Source: Proteus vulgaris
Lineage (GTDB): Bacteria > Pseudomonadota > Gammaproteobacteria > Enterobacterales > Enterobacteriaceae
Direction: 5' to 3'
DNA: 64,000 bases
Assembly: GCF_023100685.1 (NCBI RefSeq)
Contig: NZ_CP090064.1
Coordinates: 1,984,001-2,048,000, forward strand
Every line of letters begins with the position of its first letter. The first letter of the stretch is position 1. Below, piece after piece: positions 49,675 to 58,681 of this stretch. Both the position numbers and the translations under genes were made by a program. The notes below the pieces were generated by a model. That model saw only the letters and a list, made by a program, of their open reading frames with translations, ran no database searches and was not told the origin of the DNA.

Positions 49675-50643
49675 ATGAATGAGAATTCAAATTTAAATCT
49701 TGGAAAGAGAAATAATGCAATACAACACCAATTAGTTTCTAAAATACTACCTCCTTCATCGGCAAATAATCTCACTTATGGATCGCAAGTCGTTACTGGT
49801 GATGGTGCAATTGCATTAGATCTAGTTGTTGTAATTGATACCAGTGGTTCAATGGCTGATGAGTCGTTAGATTTGAGTAAAGATATTGATATTGCAATAC
49901 AAAAAGCGCTGGAAAATTGCCCATCAAAACTTCGGGTAACTTTTTTAGGTATTGAAGGTACATGGGATGATACTAAATTTGATCAATCAGCGAGTGACTA
50001 CTTAAAAGCATTAGGTGTACCCGAAAGTCGTTTACAGGCAAGAAAACCCTTTAAAGAAGCTGATGGACGTGATCATGCGGGTAATAAAGAAGATTTATGC
50101 CGAGCAGTGATTGATTTAAGTAAATATTTTGATTGGCGTGATGGTGCTCGTCGTGCAGTTTTTGTTTTGGGTGATGAAGGTATGGAAGGTGGCGGAGGTG
50201 TATTGACCAACGCAGCAAAGATAAAAAATGATGAAGCGATTGCCGTTGCCCAACAGGAAAAAGTCAAAGTATATACCTACCAAGGAACGCCAGACGATAG
50301 TGCAACGAACCTCGATCGTTTCCCAAGTGTGGCTGATAGAGATCGTGTAACAAAAGAGTATGTGCGTTTAGCAGAGCAGACAGGGGGGCGCTCTTATATT
50401 TACACTACAGGTATTGCGAATTTCTCTCTAGTGTTACAAGAGATCCTCTGTGATAGTTTAACACTACCAAACATTCCTAAACCGAATGATAAAAAATCTA
50501 ACTGTGGTCATGTTTGTGAACAATTAACTTCTATTATTTCAACAGTAAATACACTTGCAGGAATAATTAATAAAACCATTGATTCTTGCTGTAAAGATGA
50601 ATGGGGCAACCGTCATCTTCCAGCTAAAGATTGTGATTGTTAA
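49675..50643 (+). CDS. Orphan von Willebrand factor A-domain protein
   Basis: 322 residues with no signal peptide. A VWA domain occupies about 47-255. The metal-ion site starts LVVVIDTSGSMADES (DTSGS at 55-59), and the later FVLGDEGMEGGGG supplies the acidic MIDAS residue. The C-terminal tail is Cys-rich: Cys277, 281, 305, 306, 320 and 322, in a CGHVC/CC/CDC pattern that could bind metal. It has no AAA ATPase, kinase or TerY neighbour of the usual VWA modules. It lies alone between add and ydgA. Function unknown; a terminator follows. Confidence 0.78.
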   Translation: MNENSNLNLGKRNNAIQHQLVSKILPPSSANNLTYGSQVVTGDGAIALDLVVVIDTSGSMADESLDLSKDIDIAIQKALENCPSKLRVTFLGIEGTWDDTKFDQSASDYLKALGVPESRLQARKPFKEADGRDHAGNKEDLCRAVIDLSKYFDWRDGARRAVFVLGDEGMEGGGGVLTNAAKIKNDEAIAVAQQEKVKVYTYQGTPDDSATNLDRFPSVADRDRVTKEYVRLAEQTGGRSYIYTTGIANFSLVLQEILCDSLTLPNIPKPNDKKSNCGHVCEQLTSIISTVNTLAGIINKTIDSCCKDEWGNRHLPAKDCDC

Positions 50644-50655
50644 TTAAAATACGAA

Positions 50656-50695
50656 GAAAAAACACCCCATTGTGTTTTGACAAATGGGGTGTTTC
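50656..50695. terminator. Bidirectional terminator between the VWA gene and ydgA
   Basis: AACACCCCAT (50661-50670) pairs with ATGGGGTGTT (50684-50693), with A/T runs on both sides, between convergent genes. Confidence 0.88.
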
Positions 50696-50726
50696 TATTT
50701 ACTTATTTATTTTAACAGAAACTTAA

Positions 50727-52415
50727 TTATTGTGCTGGTTGTTGCTCAGGAATTAAGATTTCTTGCTCTTCGATAATCGCTGGATCTTCAGTCATCTCTT
50801 CTTGATAACCTTCTTCTGAATAATCAGAATCATCGTAATCGTAAGATGATGCACCCATGCCGAATAACATAGCTGCTAAACCTAACATTTGAGGAGCTTG
50901 AGTAACATCCATAAACTCATCAAAAGTATAGGTTTTACCATTCATGGTAAATTTATCAGCAGCATAGTTCAGTTTCAGGCTTAATGCTTTACCATCTTGT
51001 GCAAGTAGCATCAGAGGTAATGCATCTTTCTCATCTTGAGAAATTTGATTGATATTTTGCTGTAATTCAGTTTTTAACTGTTCAATATCAGTCGCTGTTG
51101 CTGTTTCAATTTCTTTTTTCTCTTCATCAGTTAATGCGGTTTCTTGGTAACGAGCTGCATCAAGGTATTGAGTGGTGTTACGGAACTCAGCTAACATTGG
51201 AAGAGATAAATCAATATTGAAATCGATGTTTTTAAACAGATAGTTAAATAATTCTGCTGGTGATTTTTCTTGGCTTTCTAATACTTTAACGTTAAATGCA
51301 TTTAAGTCTAAGTTAAAGTTTAGTTTACTTACACCGCTTTTATTGGTTAAAGACGCCTCATCGATACGGAAAACTAAGCCTTTCTCCAGTACATCACGAA
51401 CGGCTTTTTCTACAATATCATCGTTGCCATAATGGTATTTATTCCAAGGCAATAACGAATTGTTATAAACTTTGGTTAATAGCAACATTGCATCAGTATC
51501 AGCTTTATCAATTGAATAGCCGAATTTACCTGCACCAAATTCAAGTCCTGCAACATTCAGTGACTTAAAGTAATAAGTTTGAGAAATGTTAAAGAGCTTA
51601 TCTTTGATATCACTTTTGGTTGTCAGAGAAAAATCTTTCAGTGAAAAATCAGAGGCTTTGTCTTTACTGGTATGTGCAATTTCAGCAAAACTTAATAACT
51701 GCTCATTAAATAAATATTGATCGTTATTAACTTTAGTTCCAGCAACAGAACCTGCAATATTTTTAATTGTGAAAGTTTCTTCGCCATCTTTAGTCACAAC
51801 AACTTGATCACCTTTTACAGAGGTAGTGAAGTTGGTTGCGGTTTTATCTGATGAGAATTCAATTGTTAATGGTGTCGTTTTAACTGTGCCACCGTTTTCA
51901 GCGAAATCGATAGGATTTAGTTTAGCTTCACCTGATACTGCACCATCAAAAGCTAAAGATGTATGGATATCAAAAAGAGATTTATCTTTAGTCAGTTTGA
52001 ATAATTCTTTAGTTGTATCATTGTTGACCAACGTATTATTCATGGCCGCTAATTTTGGTGCTAAATTAAATTTAGCCAAATCAGAAAGAGGGAATGGGCC
52101 GTGATCAATATCAGTAGTGAAGATAATCTCTTCTACTTTTTTATCCTGGTCTTCAACGACTTCACTAGCATCTTTTGAAATCACGACAGCAAAGTCTGCA
52201 TTAGAGGTGAATACCCCTTTTTTATAGTCACGAATTTCAAGTTTAATATCAGCGCCAAATTGTGCATTTTTAGCAAGTTGCGCTAATTGGACATTAGCTA
52301 GTTTCGTTTCTTCCTGTAAGCGACTTTCAATTTTGCTGCCCATGTACCACGACGCACCAGTCCAAACAACACCTAGTGCGACGATAACACCAACAGCGAC
52401 AAGCGATTTCTTCAT
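50727..52415 (-). CDS. ydgA: YdgA, DUF945 family inner-membrane-anchored protein
   Basis: 562 residues, longer than E. coli YdgA (about 500). An N-terminal anchor (KKSLVAVGVIVALGVVWTGASW) is followed by a large periplasmic beta-rich region (about 30-520). A late helical stretch (YQETALTDEEKKEIETATATD) and an acidic, Tyr/Asp/Glu-rich low-complexity tail (about 525-562) extend the family fold. DUF945 proteins belong to the YdgA/YihF group of periplasmic AsmA-like proteins of unclear function. It sits beside fumC as in E. coli. Confidence 0.88.
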   Translation of the reverse strand: MKKSLVAVGVIVALGVVWTGASWYMGSKIESRLQEETKLANVQLAQLAKNAQFGADIKLEIRDYKKGVFTSNADFAVVISKDASEVVEDQDKKVEEIIFTTDIDHGPFPLSDLAKFNLAPKLAAMNNTLVNNDTTKELFKLTKDKSLFDIHTSLAFDGAVSGEAKLNPIDFAENGGTVKTTPLTIEFSSDKTATNFTTSVKGDQVVVTKDGEETFTIKNIAGSVAGTKVNNDQYLFNEQLLSFAEIAHTSKDKASDFSLKDFSLTTKSDIKDKLFNISQTYYFKSLNVAGLEFGAGKFGYSIDKADTDAMLLLTKVYNNSLLPWNKYHYGNDDIVEKAVRDVLEKGLVFRIDEASLTNKSGVSKLNFNLDLNAFNVKVLESQEKSPAELFNYLFKNIDFNIDLSLPMLAEFRNTTQYLDAARYQETALTDEEKKEIETATATDIEQLKTELQQNINQISQDEKDALPLMLLAQDGKALSLKLNYAADKFTMNGKTYTFDEFMDVTQAPQMLGLAAMLFGMGASSYDYDDSDYSEEGYQEEMTEDPAIIEEQEILIPEQQPAQ

Positions 52416-52995
52416 AATTCTAGTCCATCCTCTGTGTACATCTGGCGATGTACGTTATAAAGGCTGTTTTGTAACCCTTAAACAACCCGATAAATTGGTG
52501 ATAAATTTTACTAAATTTAAATATAGATAATCCACATATATACATCGCCACCTATATTAACTGTAAATATAGATTTAGTGGAATAAAATCGCAATCAGAA
52601 CTTACTTAGTTACTCGCTAACATAATGAGTTTAAAGCAAAATGGATATGATTTATAAGATAATTCAAATAATCATTAAAACTCTCTTTTTTTACTCATTT
52701 TTCGATTTAGACAATATTTAATTGTGATGTGATTCTATTTATGATGAATAATAAAGGCTCATAATAAGTATGGATATAAATATGAAAGCTTAAATAATAA
52801 CATTGGCAATAAAATAAGATTGCTAATCGTACTTTCCCCAAAAAATCAACAGATTTCATTCTGTTATAAATTTCATAAGCTCGCTTTAGCTCTCATATTT
52901 ATTATTCTGTTTATGGCATGATACTGGTATCCGAGTTATTTACTAGAAAGTGATTCGGAATTAATCAATTATTCTGTGTACTTAAGGAGATTGAA
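52416..52995 (+). promoter_or_regulatory. ydgA-fumC divergent upstream region
   Basis: 580 bases, AT-rich, no credible ORF. It contains promoters for the divergent ydgA and fumC genes; the fumC start is preceded by TAAGGAG. E. coli fumC is controlled by SoxS and Rob, but I do not see a clear soxbox. Confidence 0.4.
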
Positions 52996-54393
52996 ATGGC
53001 AGCCACTCGCATTGAAAAAGACTCAATGGGACAAATCGAAGTACCAGCTGACCAGTTATGGGGAGCTCAAACGCAGCGTTCTCTTGAACACTTCCGTATT
53101 TCAGTTGAGAAAATGCCTGTTGCACTTATCCATGCGCTTGCTATCACAAAGAAAGCAGCCGCAGGTGTTAACATGGATTTAGGTTTATTACCAAAAGAGC
53201 GCGCTGATGCAATTATCGCAGCCGCAGATGAAGTGCTTGCAGGTAAACACCCAACTGAATTCCCATTAGCAATCTGGCAGACCGGTTCTGGCACTCAATC
53301 AAACATGAATATGAATGAAGTGTTAGCTAACCGTGGTAGTGAGATACTTGGTGGTATCCGTGGCATGGAGCGCAAAATCCATCCGAATGATGATGTTAAT
53401 AAAAGTCAAAGTTCAAATGATGTGTTCCCAACTGCCATGCATGTCGCTGCTGTTATTGCATTACGTCAGGATTTATTGCCAGAATTAAAATCACTGCTGA
53501 AAGTATTCAAAGAGAAAGCAGAAGCTTTCCATGACATCGTTAAAATTGGTCGTACTCACCTGCAAGATGCGACACCACTGACATTAGGCCAAGAGATCTC
53601 TGGTTGGGCTGCTATGCTTGAGCACAACATCAAACATATCGATGACTCTGTTCCTCATGTTTGCGAATTAGCACTGGGTGGTACAGCCGTTGGAACAGGT
53701 TTAAATACTCATCCTGAATATGCTGTTCGTGTGGCTAAACGTATCGCTGAATTATCAGGTCAACCATTTGTCACTGCACCTAATAAATTTGAAGCCTTAG
53801 CAACTTGTGATGCATTAGTTCATTCACATGGTGCATTAAAAGGTCTGGCTTCTTCATTAATGAAGATTGCTAATGACGTGCGTTGGTTAGCATCAGGCCC
53901 TCGTTGTGGTATTGGCGAAATTGCTATTCCAGAAAATGAGCCAGGTAGTTCCATCATGCCAGGTAAAGTTAACCCAACACAGTGTGAAGCATTAACAATG
54001 TTATGTGCTCAAGTAATGGGTAATGACGTTGCTATTAATATTGGTGGTGCGTCAGGTAACTTTGAATTGAACGTTTATCGTCCAATGATCATTGATAACT
54101 TCTTACAATCAGTTCGTTTACTGGCTGATGGTATGCGTAGCTTCAATGAGCACTGTGCAATTGGTATTGAACCAAATCGTGAGCGTATCAATAAATTACT
54201 GCATGAATCATTAATGCTAGTGACTGCATTAAATACGCATATTGGCTACGATAAAGCAGCTGAAATTGCGAAAAAAGCGCATAAAGAAGGCTTAACGCTG
54301 AAAGAATCTGCGCTGAAACTGAACTACCTCACATCGGAAGAATTTGATAGCTGGGTTCGTCCAGAAGATATGGTTGGTAGCATGAAAAAATAA
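52996..54393 (+). CDS. fumC: Class II fumarate hydratase (iron-independent)
   Basis: 465 residues (E. coli 467). It hydrates fumarate to malate without an Fe-S cluster, so it is the oxidative-stress-tolerant fumarase. The superfamily signature [15 protein letters not shown] is at about 317-331; [18 protein letters not shown] (about 97), and [20 protein letters not shown] (about 185) are intact. Terminator 31 bases after the stop. Confidence 0.97.
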   Translation: MAATRIEKDSMGQIEVPADQLWGAQTQRSLEHFRISVEKMPVALIHALAITKKAAAGVNMDLGLLPKERADAIIAAADEVLAGKHPTEFPLAIWQTGSGTQSNMNMNEVLANRGSEILGGIRGMERKIHPNDDVNKSQSSNDVFPTAMHVAAVIALRQDLLPELKSLLKVFKEKAEAFHDIVKIGRTHLQDATPLTLGQEISGWAAMLEHNIKHIDDSVPHVCELALGGTAVGTGLNTHPEYAVRVAKRIAELSGQPFVTAPNKFEALATCDALVHSHGALKGLASSLMKIANDVRWLASGPRCGIGEIAIPENEPGSSIMPGKVNPTQCEALTMLCAQVMGNDVAINIGGASGNFELNVYRPMIIDNFLQSVRLLADGMRSFNEHCAIGIEPNRERINKLLHESLMLVTALNTHIGYDKAAEIAKKAHKEGLTLKESALKLNYLTSEEFDSWVRPEDMVGSMKK

Positions 54394-54424
54394 GTGTATA
54401 TAACACTTATTTAATGCAGAAATT

Positions 54425-54452
54425 AAATCCCGCTATCATGGCGGGATTTTTA
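54425..54452 (+). terminator. fumC intrinsic terminator
   Basis: AAATCCCGC (54425-54433) pairs with GCGGGATTT (54441-54449), then T. It overlaps the N-terminal extension of the next open frame, which argues that extension is not translated. Confidence 0.85.
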
Positions 54453-54473
54453 GATCGTTTTGGGACGACAATA

Positions 54474-54830
54474 ATGAATGAAGAAATTATTTTTACTGCA
54501 ACCGAAGTAAATTGTTACGTTGAAGATGATGTTACTATTATTGGAATAGGGGATGATCCTGTTTCACCTGAGCACTTTGTCATTCTTTCAAGATTTGATG
54601 AGGAAGAAGAAGATATTGATAATTCCATCGGTTTAATGACGCATTTATCTGATATAGAAGCCATTAATAGCCTTGAACATATTACATTAACACGAGAGAA
54701 AATTATTTTTGTATTAAAGAATAATCTCATGATCTCTATTGATTTGAAAATTGAAGATAATCAATTTGCTCATATTAATGATTATCTCATACAAATTCTT
54801 AAAGGAAGTTCAATTAAGCTCATTAATTAA
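54474..54830 (+). CDS. Small acidic protein of unknown function
   Basis: 118 residues from the ATG at 54474; an upstream in-frame ATG at 54414 lies inside the fumC terminator. It is strongly acidic in the first half (TEVNCYVEDDVTIIGIGDD, RFDEEEEDIDNSIGL) with strand-like segments and then IEAINSLEHITLTREKIIFVL. The end (FAHINDYLIQILKGSS) looks helical. There is no signal peptide. The ribosome site GGGACG is weak. It may be a small regulatory or inhibitor-like protein, but no family is recognised. It lies between fumC and tus and ends 12 bases before the convergent tus stop. Confidence 0.6.
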   Translation: MNEEIIFTATEVNCYVEDDVTIIGIGDDPVSPEHFVILSRFDEEEEDIDNSIGLMTHLSDIEAINSLEHITLTREKIIFVLKNNLMISIDLKIEDNQFAHINDYLIQILKGSSIKLIN

Positions 54831-54842
54831 CTTTTTAATTGA

Positions 54843-55772
54843 TTATATTTCAAGATATAAATGCATTCTTGGAATAATCAGTTGTAGTTTCTTAGCTTTA
54901 GGGCGATGACGAATTTGAATGTTATCGGCATCATAATCAGGTAATTCGCCAATAATCGGTTTAAAATCGCTCTCTTTATCAATATAGAAAGCCAATAAAG
55001 GCAATGGGCAAGCATATTGTACTTGTTTTTGAAGTTCCGAGTACCAAACACGAGCAATAGGTTGTACTTTTACAGGGCGCTTTATTTTTAATTTTGCATT
55101 TTCAGGTAATTGAGAAAGGGTGATTATCTCTTTATCAATACGTTCTGCCCATTGTTCACTGGTATATGGCGGAACCGCACGATTGGCTTCACGACTTTTT
55201 TCTAATTGAGCCAATACGTCATTGCGCGTTAAATTTTTAATAATATTTTTATTTGCCCAACCAAAGCGTACAGTATCAGGATCAGACAACAAGGTGAGGG
55301 TGCGATAAGCATTTAGCGTAATTAAGCCTTTTAACTGATTATGAACAAAATCAAAACGTTCTTCTTTAGAAATCCCAGATTTTTTAGTCACGATATCAGA
55401 AAGCTGTTTTTTTAATGAGTTAATACGTTCAACGTCTTCTTTTACTGACTTAAATTCATTGTTACTGGTACTAAAGCAAAGCACACCAGGTAAACGAATA
55501 GCACGCTTACTGCTGATATGCGGTGCATTATCATAAATAAATAGGTTGGCCATTAGTTTTAAGGCAATCTCGCGGGCCTCTTCATCATAACTAGGTGACA
55601 CCGTCACGTGTATAACATCATCATGTTCTTCTTCTTTCGTTACATCGGGTAATTCAAAAACAGCAGAAGGTAATAATGTTAGTTTTTGTAGCTTTTCTGT
55701 CAGAGTATTTATCTCGTTCTCTAACTGCTTAAAACAGAGATTAAATTGTTCAATTAAATCATATTTGCTCAT
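54843..55772 (-). CDS. tus: DNA replication terminus site-binding protein
   Basis: 309 residues, the same as E. coli Tus. Recognisable segments are MSKYDLIEQFNLCFKQLENE, SSKRAIRLPGVLCFS, LITLNAYRTLTLL, FGWANKNIIKNLTRNDVLAQLEKS, and RVWYSELQKQVQYACPLPLLAFY. It binds Ter sites as a monomer and stops replication forks in one direction. Its own upstream region holds a Ter site, so it should repress itself as in E. coli. Only its order next to fumC and the Ter site are needed to place this window in the terminus. Confidence 0.94.
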   Translation of the reverse strand: MSKYDLIEQFNLCFKQLENEINTLTEKLQKLTLLPSAVFELPDVTKEEEHDDVIHVTVSPSYDEEAREIALKLMANLFIYDNAPHISSKRAIRLPGVLCFSTSNNEFKSVKEDVERINSLKKQLSDIVTKKSGISKEERFDFVHNQLKGLITLNAYRTLTLLSDPDTVRFGWANKNIIKNLTRNDVLAQLEKSREANRAVPPYTSEQWAERIDKEIITLSQLPENAKLKIKRPVKVQPIARVWYSELQKQVQYACPLPLLAFYIDKESDFKPIIGELPDYDADNIQIRHRPKAKKLQLIIPRMHLYLEI

Positions 55773-55782
55773 CTAATATCCT

Positions 55783-55805
55783 TATTTAGTTACAACATAC
55801 AATTA
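55783..55805 (-). promoter_or_regulatory. Ter site (replication fork trap) overlapping the tus promoter region
   Basis: The plus strand carries TTTAGTTACAACATAC (55785-55800), matching the reverse complement of the E. coli TerB core GTATGTTGTAACTAAA. It is 11 bases upstream of the tus start, in the same orientation to tus as TerB. By analogy the non-permissive face points to higher coordinates, so forks moving right to left in this window should be stopped. Confidence 0.9.
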
Positions 55806-55947
55806 GCCTTTATTTAAAACAATACATTGAATTCAGTGAAAAGTACATCGCTTAGCAGAGGGAAATGTCAAAAACACGGTATACTGTTTATTTATACAGC
55901 ATACCGTAAAAAGGGCATATTAGGATGGTGTTTTTCCTAAAAAGGGA

Positions 55948-56118
55948 TTATTTGATGGTTTTTAAATCAAAGACAGTCTGTTTTTCACTCTGTTGTGCTA
56001 ATGAATCATGAGTAACATCACAATCTGGTTTTGTTGGTGGGCAGTGTTCTGTAAACGCACTCGTAAGAGATGTAAAAAAGAGAAATAGCAGAGTAACGGA
56101 TAGTTTTATAATTGGCAT
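55948..56118 (-). CDS. Tiny secreted protein (56 residues)
   Basis: ATG at 56118 to TAA at 55948. A clear signal peptide (MPIIKLSVTLLFLFFTSLTSA, 1-21; positions partly quoted by residue) is followed by a 35-residue mature peptide with two Cys (26 and 33) and ending FDLKTIK. An AAGGA ribosome site lies 9 bases upstream. It is below the usual 60-residue cut-off and would be missed by ORF screens. It sits between tus and ynfM, in an otherwise empty 455-base gap. No family recognised. Confidence 0.65.
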   Translation of the reverse strand: MPIIKLSVTLLFLFFTSLTSAFTEHCPPTKPDCDVTHDSLAQQSEKQTVFDLKTIK

Positions 56119-56228
56119 AATCGTTGTTCCTTCTTAAAGAATAAGTTTATACCTTAAGAAAGAAGTGCAAAATCGACAACATTAAACCGTATTAATCCGC
56201 TTTTGCACTTTATTCATTATCAATGAAT

Positions 56229-57512
56229 TTACTGGGCAACTTTGTTTAAGTGTAATGCTATTAATAAGGCAATTAACATTAAAAGAGCTATAAATAATCC
56301 TACACCCAACCAACCGAAACTCACCCAGAATAATCCCCCTAGAGTACCTGCAAGGCTAGAGCCCGCATAGTAAGTAAAAAGATAAAGTGAAGAGGCTTGA
56401 GCTCGTCCTCGTTTTGCACGGCGACCAACCCAACTACTTGCGACAGCATGTGCAGCAAAGAAACCTGTTGTTAAGATAAGCATACCGACGAAGATAACTG
56501 GCAATGATTCAATTAAGGTAATCAATATACCTATTAACATCATAGAGATACCCGCAATAAATACTTTGCCTAAGCCATATTTAGTGGTTAGTAATCCCGC
56601 TTTTGATGCACTATAAGTGCCACTTAAATAGACAATGGAAATCAATCCCACAGTTGTTTGGCTTAATGAATAGGGGGCATCTAATAAACGATAGCCAATG
56701 TAGTTAAATAAAGTGACAAATCCGCCCATTAATAAACCACCTTCGATAAATAACAGAGGTAATCCTTTATCTCTAAAATGCAATTTTGTGGTAATAAGAA
56801 GGTTGCGCGGTTTTAATGTGGTAGGTCTAAAGTGCTTTGAAGCAGGTAATATCTTCCAAAAAGTAATCGCAGCAAAAAGGGCAAAAATACCGAGAATAAC
56901 GACAGATAAACGCCAAGAGTAATAATCACTTAATACCCCAGTAATAACACGACCACTCATTCCTCCAATAGAATTACCACTAATATATAACCCCATTGAT
57001 AGAGCTAAGTAGGCAGGGTGGATCTCTTCGCTTAAATAAGTCATTGCCACCGCAGCAACGCCACTTAATGAAAGCCCCACTAAGGCGCGAGTAATTAAGA
57101 TGCCTGTCCAACTATTCATTGTTGCACTTAATAATGTAAAAAATGCAGCGCAAAATAATGCAATGACCATGACATTTTTACGCCCAAAAGCGTCTGAAAG
57201 TGGACCTGTGATTAATAAACCACATGCCATTAATGCGGTTGAAAGTGAGAGCGCTAGACTACTGGTTGCTGGACTAACAGAAAATTCGTTAGATAACACT
57301 GGCAATATGGGTTGCACAAAATAGAGTAAGGCAAATGTCGCTAAACCCACCATAAAAAATGACACTGTCACTTTTATATACAGTGCATCATCACGTTGAA
57401 TATAGTGTTTTGGGTTAGATTGGCGATGAGCTGGCTTTTCTATACATGATGTATTGTCTGAAATATCAGTGCCTAAGCTCATACTTTTACTGTCTATTTC
57501 GTGAGTATCCAT
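56229..57512 (-). CDS. ynfM: YnfM-like MFS transporter
   Basis: 427 residues with 12 membrane segments. The MFS motifs are present (ITGPLSDAFGRKNVMV, loop 2-3; GRVITGVLSDYYSWR). GLSLSGVAAVAMTYLSEEIHP and GLYISGNSIGGMSGR match E. coli YnfM closely. A cytosolic N-terminal extension (about 1-45) precedes the first helix. Substrate is unknown; YnfM is linked to arabinose-type or drug efflux only loosely. It is divergent from a LysR gene, the same pairing as E. coli ynfM/ynfL. Confidence 0.92.
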   Translation of the reverse strand: MDTHEIDSKSMSLGTDISDNTSCIEKPAHRQSNPKHYIQRDDALYIKVTVSFFMVGLATFALLYFVQPILPVLSNEFSVSPATSSLALSLSTALMACGLLITGPLSDAFGRKNVMVIALFCAAFFTLLSATMNSWTGILITRALVGLSLSGVAAVAMTYLSEEIHPAYLALSMGLYISGNSIGGMSGRVITGVLSDYYSWRLSVVILGIFALFAAITFWKILPASKHFRPTTLKPRNLLITTKLHFRDKGLPLLFIEGGLLMGGFVTLFNYIGYRLLDAPYSLSQTTVGLISIVYLSGTYSASKAGLLTTKYGLGKVFIAGISMMLIGILITLIESLPVIFVGMLILTTGFFAAHAVASSWVGRRAKRGRAQASSLYLFTYYAGSSLAGTLGGLFWVSFGWLGVGLFIALLMLIALLIALHLNKVAQ

Positions 57513-57637
57513 ATTGATTAAACTTCCATTACTTAAATTTGATTTATGTCAATGTTAGAAATATTTGATTTTTTTGTCTAATATATTAATCATTAGAAAT
57601 AAGACTTTTAAAGTATCAATGCTAAAGTGAGAGAAAT

Positions 57638-58552
57638 ATGAATATTGAATTGAGGCATTTACGTTATTTTATTGCTGTAGCGGAAGAGCTTCATTTTGGC
57701 AAAGCAGCAGAAAGATTAAATATTTCTCAACCACCGCTGAGCCAACAAATACAAGCACTTGAAAGTGAAATAGGGGCCAGGCTTTTAGAACGAACTAATC
57801 GTTCTGTTGCACTAACACCAGCAGGGCAAATGTTTTTAAAAGAGTCTTACCAAATTATGGCGCAGGTCAACGCAGCTGCAACACGTGCAGCTAGAATGGA
57901 AAAAGGTGAGTTAGGTGAAATATCTATAGGTTTTACATCAACGACACCTTTTATGCATTTAGTAACGTTGAGTTTAAGGCAATTTAGAGAAAATTATCCT
58001 GAAGTTGGTATTCATATGCATCAAATGAATACAAAGCAACAAATATCACCATTGCTTACAGGGCGTATTGATCTGGGTATCATGCGAAACACCACGTTAC
58101 CCGAAAATTTACACCACCAGCTATTGTTTCGAGAGCCTTTTATTTTGGCTGTTTATGAAGGGCATCCATTACTTGCTTACAAAGAAACAGGCGTTAATAT
58201 TCAAGATATTGGGCAGTATCCTTTTGTTTTCTTTGAAAGAGATGTTGGTACAGCCCTTTATGATGAAATTATTCAATTACTAAGTTTGTCAGGAATTACG
58301 CCAACTATTGCACAAGAAGCCGGTGAAGCTATGACGATTTTAGGGTTAGTTGCTGCAGGACTAGGCATCTCAATTGTGACTAAATCTTTTACTCGAATGA
58401 AAGTCGATGGTGTGCATTATTTACACTTCGCTAATTCACAAGCATTTTCTGAAGTTTGGTTAGTTTCTCATAAAAAACGCACAATACCCGCGGCAGCAAA
58501 TCGATTAACGCAATTGTTGTTAAAAAATATCTTAGATCACCAAAAATATTGA
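57638..58552 (+). CDS. ynfL: LysR-type regulator (YnfL-like)
   Basis: 304 residues. The N-terminal winged helix-turn-helix reads MNIELRHLRYFIAVAEELHFG then AERLNISQPPLSQQIQALE. The C-terminal effector domain (about 90-300) begins IGFTSTTPFMHLVTLS. It is divergent from ynfM with a 125-base spacer, so it probably regulates it. The spacer contains a TATA-rich AT box but I did not pin the T-N11-A operator. Confidence 0.9.
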   Translation: MNIELRHLRYFIAVAEELHFGKAAERLNISQPPLSQQIQALESEIGARLLERTNRSVALTPAGQMFLKESYQIMAQVNAAATRAARMEKGELGEISIGFTSTTPFMHLVTLSLRQFRENYPEVGIHMHQMNTKQQISPLLTGRIDLGIMRNTTLPENLHHQLLFREPFILAVYEGHPLLAYKETGVNIQDIGQYPFVFFERDVGTALYDEIIQLLSLSGITPTIAQEAGEAMTILGLVAAGLGISIVTKSFTRMKVDGVHYLHFANSQAFSEVWLVSHKKRTIPAAANRLTQLLLKNILDHQKY

Positions 58553-58681
58553 TTTATCTGTGTTTTTGATCACGCTTTTTATGTAAGTATTGTACAATTA
58601 TCACAAATTGACGACATAATCGGTAATGAATTATTTGGAGCCTCGAATTAATTATGGCTTCTTAATTAAGGATGACATTCA

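Noticed and set aside
54414..54473. N-terminal extension of the 138-residue ORF after fumC
   Set aside because: It runs through the fumC terminator stem; the start at 54474 is more sensible.
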